This document shows, in pieces, positions 6,339 to 9,246 of a stretch of 9,246 nucleotides of DNA; within the stretch, counting starts at the first letter, position 1, and every line of letters starts with the position of its first letter. The stretch is from Pseudomonadota bacterium (GTDB lineage Bacteria; Pseudomonadota; Alphaproteobacteria; Rhodobacterales; Rhodobacteraceae), in assembly GCA_027592105.1 (NCBI GenBank), contig JAQCLA010000088.1, positions 1-9,246 on the forward strand, read 5' to 3'. Under the pieces are notes generated by a model that saw only the letters and a program-made list of their open reading frames with translations, was not told the DNA's origin and did not search any database. The translations under genes and the position numbers were made by a program.

Positions 6339-6932
6339 ATGAAATATCCCCTGATCTTCGCCGCAGGGCTGGCCGCCGTCACGGCCGGGCCGGTGCTTGC
6401 TGGCGGCACGACAACACCGGGCCCCGCGCCTGTTCTTCTCGACCCTGCGCCTATCGTGCCGATCGGCGCGGATTGGACCGGCCCTTCTGTCGGCCTGCAA
6501 CTGGGTTATGGCGATGTCTCGACCACCGGCCCGGTTCTGGAGGGCGATGATGTCCTTTTGGGCCTAAGGGCCTACTATGATTACGATTTCGGTGACTTTA
6601 TCCTTGGGGGCGGCCTGCAATATGACACGACCGACCTCGATATCGGTGGGGTGACGACACTTGATGCGGTGACGCGTGTCGGTGTGCGTGGTGGTTTTGA
6701 TCTGACCGATGACTGGGTTTATGGCACGGCTGGTTGGGCGCGCGCCGAAACCAGCGGCGGCGGTGTCGGTGACAGCGATGGTTGGTTCGCGGGTCTGGGC
6801 TATGAGATGTTGGTCACCGATACGATCAGCGTGGGCGCAGAGCTGCTTTATCACACGTTCGACAGCTTCGATCTGGTCGGCCTCGAGGCTGATGCAACAA
6901 CCGCCGCAGTCTCGGTGAACTTCCGCTTCTGA
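6339..6932 (+). CDS. Small outer-membrane beta-barrel protein (Opa/OmpA-like, 8-stranded)
   Basis: The 197-residue precursor has a signal peptide at 1-21 (likely cut at Val-Leu-Ala before Gly-Gly), a Pro-rich spacer at about 27-42, and then a barrel domain. About eight alternating amphipathic strands can be traced, near 46-58, 72-84, 87-103, 108-123, 125-139, 148-160, 163-176 and 185-197. The chain ends in phenylalanine within Val-Asn-Phe-Arg-Phe, the usual recognition signal for the BAM insertion machinery. The mature protein contains no lysine and only about five arginines against more than 20 aspartates, so it is strongly acidic. AAGGAG sits 8 nt before the ATG, a strong ribosome binding site that suggests high expression. 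The gene follows a structured 245-bp intergenic segment and converges on the oxidase gene with 3 bp between the stops. Specific function is unknown; porin activity is not indicated. Confidence 0.8.
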   Translation: MKYPLIFAAGLAAVTAGPVLAGGTTTPGPAPVLLDPAPIVPIGADWTGPSVGLQLGYGDVSTTGPVLEGDDVLLGLRAYYDYDFGDFILGGGLQYDTTDLDIGGVTTLDAVTRVGVRGGFDLTDDWVYGTAGWARAETSGGGVGDSDGWFAGLGYEMLVTDTISVGAELLYHTFDSFDLVGLEADATTAAVSVNFRF

Positions 6933-6935
6933 GGC

Positions 6936-8105
6936 TCAGATAAACACGGGCGCCATCGTGGCGCCGATCCCCTCGGCGGTGACATCGCCGCCGCGGGCGG
7001 CAACCGCCCCCAGCCTGCCCAATTCGTCGGCACATTTCGCCGCCGCCCCATTGCCGCCGGTCAGCACTGTGGTGGCATCATCTAGCCGCCCGATATAGGG
7101 ATGGCCGCTTGCCGTGAAACTGACGGCGCAAGCGGCGGTCTTGGTCTGTGCGATCATGAGATCAGGCATCAAGGCTTGGAGATGGCCGCGCAGGATTTCG
7201 GCGGCGGCTTGGCTGCCTTGGGTTTTGAACCACGCGTTCAAAGCGGTGGCATCGGTTGCAATCGGGCTGGTCGCCTCGCCCCCGATCTTGATGTAGTACC
7301 GACCATCGGGGTAGCGGATCGGCGGCAGAACATAGAGGTCGGTGTGCCGATCATCAGGCACGAAGATCAGGCTCGGCATGTCAGCCAGATGTGCGGCCTG
7401 ACGCGCATCCACTGCCGCAAGCAAAACTGTGCGCTGATAGACCTGCATCGCAAGCCGTGCCTCGCCTAGCCCGGGCATGGCTGACCAGCCGCCCATTGCA
7501 AGCACCACATGGCCCGCTTGCAGGAAGGTCCCATCCGATAGCTGCAAGCCCCCGCCGTCCCGTGCGACGACACTGGCGTCGCGCAGCCGCATGCCTGATG
7601 CGCTGGCGATCGCCTCATGGGCGCGCCGCATCGCGCGCGGATCGATGACGCCACCCATAGGATCGAAGGCCCCAAGGCTGCCCTTGGGCAGGTGGAAATA
7701 GGGATGGCGCGATGCAAAACCCGCGTCATTCATGGGTTGGTGGTCGAGCCCCAATTGTTTGGCGCATTGCAGAAAATCTTGCGCCATCTCCGCCATTGAC
7801 CCCGCCGATGGCCCCGCCACCATGGCACCGCAGGGGTTGAAAAAGGTGATCCCGCTTTGCGTTTGCAACGCCGCGTAGCGCGCGATGGATCGCAACGACA
7901 GCCGCGCCCACACTGGATCATGTGCGATGGCCCGCGTGATCCGGCCTGCGTCATGAAAACTCCCGAAAGGGCCATCTTGGCGGGTTGGGTCATCCGGCTC
8001 ATCCGGGCCGATCAAGACGACATCGCAACCTGCCTGCGCCAAATGATACGCACAGGCGGTCCCCATCAGCCCGCGTCCGACAACGGCGAAATCAGCGCGC
8101 TCCAT
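6936..8105 (-). CDS. FAD-dependent oxidoreductase, DAO superfamily, monomeric sarcosine oxidase-like
   Basis: The 389-residue cytoplasmic protein resembles monomeric sarcosine oxidase and N-methyltryptophan oxidase, which oxidise secondary amines with release of H2O2. The N-terminal dinucleotide-binding motif is Gly10-Arg-Gly12-Leu-Met-Gly15. The acidic residue that normally ends the second strand and binds the FAD ribose is replaced by Gly33. Residues 48-60 (Gly-Ser-Phe-His-Asp-Ala-Gly-Arg-Ile-Thr-Arg) correspond to the Ser-His-Gly-x-x-Arg segment near the flavin. Cys326, nine residues before His335, aligns with Cys315 of sarcosine oxidase, the covalent FAD attachment point. A C-terminal glycine-rich flavin segment lies at 348-356. 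GAAAGG just upstream supports the ATG. It lies downstream of hemE on the same strand, but 135 bp with a large palindrome separates them, so co-transcription is doubtful. The substrate cannot be told from sequence. Confidence 0.85.
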   Translation of the reverse strand: MERADFAVVGRGLMGTACAYHLAQAGCDVVLIGPDEPDDPTRQDGPFGSFHDAGRITRAIAHDPVWARLSLRSIARYAALQTQSGITFFNPCGAMVAGPSAGSMAEMAQDFLQCAKQLGLDHQPMNDAGFASRHPYFHLPKGSLGAFDPMGGVIDPRAMRRAHEAIASASGMRLRDASVVARDGGGLQLSDGTFLQAGHVVLAMGGWSAMPGLGEARLAMQVYQRTVLLAAVDARQAAHLADMPSLIFVPDDRHTDLYVLPPIRYPDGRYYIKIGGEATSPIATDATALNAWFKTQGSQAAAEILRGHLQALMPDLMIAQTKTAACAVSFTASGHPYIGRLDDATTVLTGGNGAAAKCADELGRLGAVAARGGDVTAEGIGATMAPVFI

Positions 8106-8140
8106 CCCGGCCCTTTCGCGTGGTGATCAACGCAGTGTCA

Positions 8141-8210
8141 TGCGTATTTTCGGAAAGATGAAGGAGAATTTGAACAAAATTCGATCCCTTCAACTTTCCC
8201 GGAATACGCA
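8141..8210. repeat. 70-bp imperfect palindrome between hemE and the oxidase gene
   Basis: The left arm (8141-8171) and right arm (8177-8210) are complementary over almost their full length around the 5-nt centre GAACA. The paired blocks are TGCGTATT/AATACGCA, GGAAAG/CTTTCC, TGAAGG/CCTTCA and GAATTT/AAATTC. That gives 26 Watson-Crick pairs plus two possible G-U pairs, interrupted by two 1-nt mismatches and one small internal loop. The block is visibly richer in A and T than the flanking DNA. No T-tract follows on either strand, so it is not a standard terminator. It could be a stable RNA stem in the oxidase leader, a composite operator, or a miniature repeat element. Confidence 0.7.
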
Positions 8211-8219
8211 AGCCAACTC

Positions 8220-8233
8220 GCCGCCAAAGCGGC
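8220..8233 (-). repeat. Short GC hairpin after the hemE stop
   Basis: On the minus strand GCCGC-TTTG-GCGGC forms a 5-bp all-GC stem with a 4-nt loop, 7 nt after the hemE stop codon. It may help end or stabilise the hemE transcript, but no T-tract follows. Confidence 0.35.
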
Positions 8234-8240
8234 CGATGGG

Positions 8241-9246
8241 TCAGCCCCGGATGGTTTCCAACAGCAGGTGCACGTTCTCGGGATCAGCCTCGGGGGTGAT
8301 GCCATGGCCGAGATTGAAGATATGCGGCCCGCCCTTCAGCGCGTCGACGATGCGGCGGGTTTCATCGATCAAACCTTGGCCGCCCGTGATCATATGCTTG
8401 GGGTCCAGATTGCCCTGCACGCAGCCATCGGGCTGCAGATGTTGGGCTGCCCATGCCGGATCGACCGATGTGTCGATGGCCAGACAATCAGCGCCGACAG
8501 CCTTGGCGAAGCCCACGTATTTCTCGCCTGCCTCGCGCGGAAAGGCGATGATCGGCAGGCCGGGATGGCGGCGCTTGAGTTCGGTGGTGATACGACGCGC
8601 CGGTTCCAGCGCGAAATCATGGAAGGCCTGACCCTTGAGCGATCCGGCCCAGCTGTCGAAGATCTTGATCACCTCGGCACCGGCCAAGACCTGTTGATCG
8701 AGATATTCGATCGTGGCTTCGGTCAACAAATCGATCAGCGCGCCAAAGGTTTCGGGATCACTTTCGCGCAGCGCATGGGCCGGCGCTTGATCGGGTGTGC
8801 CACGGCCCGCGATCATGTAGGTGGCCACGGTCCAAGGCGCGCCCGCAAAACCGATCAGCGTGGTTTCTTTCGGCAGTTCGCGCGCAAGGATGCGCACTGT
8901 TTCATAGACCGGCGCGAGGTGGTCATGGATGTCGTCGCGGCCCTTGAGCTTTTTCAAATCCTCGGGGCCTGTGATCGTCGATAGCCGCGGCCCTTCGCCG
9001 GTGGCAAACCACAAATCGGCCCCCAGCGCATCGGGGATCAGCAAGATATCGGCAAACAGAATCGAGGCATCAAAGCCGTAGCGCCGGATCGGTTGCAGCG
9101 TGACCTCGGCCGCCAGATCCGAGTTGTAGCAAAGCGACAGGAAATCTCCCGCCTCGGCCCGCGTCGCGCGATACTCGGGCAAATAGCGCCCGGCTTGCCG
9201 CATCAGCCAAACTGGCGGCACATCCATCGCCTCACCGGCAAGCGAG
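8241..9246 (-). CDS. hemE: Uroporphyrinogen decarboxylase, 5' end beyond the window
   Basis: HemE removes the four acetate carboxyls of uroporphyrinogen III to give coproporphyrinogen III, the substrate of HemF. The visible part covers nearly the whole protein. Its first complete codons read Ser-Leu-Ala-Gly-Glu-Ala-Met-Asp-Val-Pro-Pro-Val-Trp. The Met at 9227 is internal, because the family has about 15-20 residues before the Pro-Pro-Val-Trp motif, so the true start lies past the right edge. Numbering from that Met, Arg10 and Arg14 in the Met-Arg-Gln-Ala-Gly-Arg-Tyr motif match human Arg37 and Arg41, Asp60 matches the catalytic Asp86, and Tyr137, Ser192 and His308 match Tyr164, Ser219 and His339. 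All active-site residues are therefore present. The C-terminus (Asn-Val-His-Leu-Leu-Leu-Glu-Thr-Ile-Arg-Gly) is intact. Identification is firm. Confidence 0.96.
   Translation of the reverse strand, partial: SLAGEAMDVPPVWLMRQAGRYLPEYRATRAEAGDFLSLCYNSDLAAEVTLQPIRRYGFDASILFADILLIPDALGADLWFATGEGPRLSTITGPEDLKKLKGRDDIHDHLAPVYETVRILARELPKETTLIGFAGAPWTVATYMIAGRGTPDQAPAHALRESDPETFGALIDLLTEATIEYLDQQVLAGAEVIKIFDSWAGSLKGQAFHDFALEPARRITTELKRRHPGLPIIAFPREAGEKYVGFAKAVGADCLAIDTSVDPAWAAQHLQPDGCVQGNLDPKHMITGGQGLIDETRRIVDALKGGPHIFNLGHGITPEADPENVHLLLETIRG

Noticed and set aside
5867..6409. 180-residue minus-strand reading frame (and overlapping 87- and 62-residue frames) across the hemF-barrel gap
   Set aside because: Much of it is antisense to hemF and to the barrel gene. 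The middle part translates hairpin-forming DNA, resembles no family I know, and has no evident ribosome binding site.
8141..8210. Transposon remnant with target-site duplication
   Set aside because: The bases flanking the palindrome do not form a matching direct repeat, and no transposase fragment is nearby. A mobile origin remains only a possibility.
8140..8631. 163-residue plus-strand frame beginning inside the palindrome
   Set aside because: Most of it is antisense to hemE, and its first codons merely translate the palindrome. No ribosome binding site is visible.

Overview
The window looks like chromosomal DNA of an alphaproteobacterium, most likely a member of the Rhodobacteraceae (Rhodobacter/Roseobacter group). 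This rests on high GC content, GTG starts, the protein sequences themselves, and gene arrangements such as dapA placed divergently from a Slt-type lytic transglycosylase. It is mostly ordinary core-genome content. I found no prophage, insertion sequence, CRISPR array, tRNA or rRNA, and nothing that I would call a new multi-gene system.

Layout. Positions 1-1379 (minus strand) hold dapA followed by a short TrmO-family tRNA methyltransferase gene that overlaps it by 4 bp. Four codons of a further minus-strand gene, possibly smpB, may be visible at the left edge. A divergent promoter region at 1380-1529 separates dapA from slt (1530-3473, plus), a periplasmic soluble lytic transglycosylase. slt runs head-on into a D-alanyl-D-alanine carboxypeptidase with a C-terminal SPOR domain (3477-4964, minus). 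These two genes cut or trim peptidoglycan, and dapA supplies the dihydrodipicolinate that leads to meso-diaminopimelate and lysine, so the left half is largely concerned with cell-wall precursors and remodelling.

The right half carries two heme-pathway genes. hemF (5212-6093, plus) encodes oxygen-dependent coproporphyrinogen III oxidase. hemE (8241 to beyond the right edge, minus) encodes uroporphyrinogen decarboxylase, which makes the substrate of HemF. Between them lie a small, very acidic outer-membrane beta-barrel protein (6339-6932, plus) and a FAD-dependent amine oxidase of the monomeric sarcosine oxidase group (6936-8105, minus).

The most unusual parts are non-coding. The 245 bp between hemF and the barrel gene is packed with inverted repeats, several of them mutually exclusive. 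The 135 bp between hemE and the oxidase gene contains a 70-bp, relatively AT-rich imperfect palindrome. Neither has a clear T-tract, so neither is a textbook intrinsic terminator. These two segments are the best candidates for undescribed regulatory or mobile repeat elements, but that is inference from the sequence alone.
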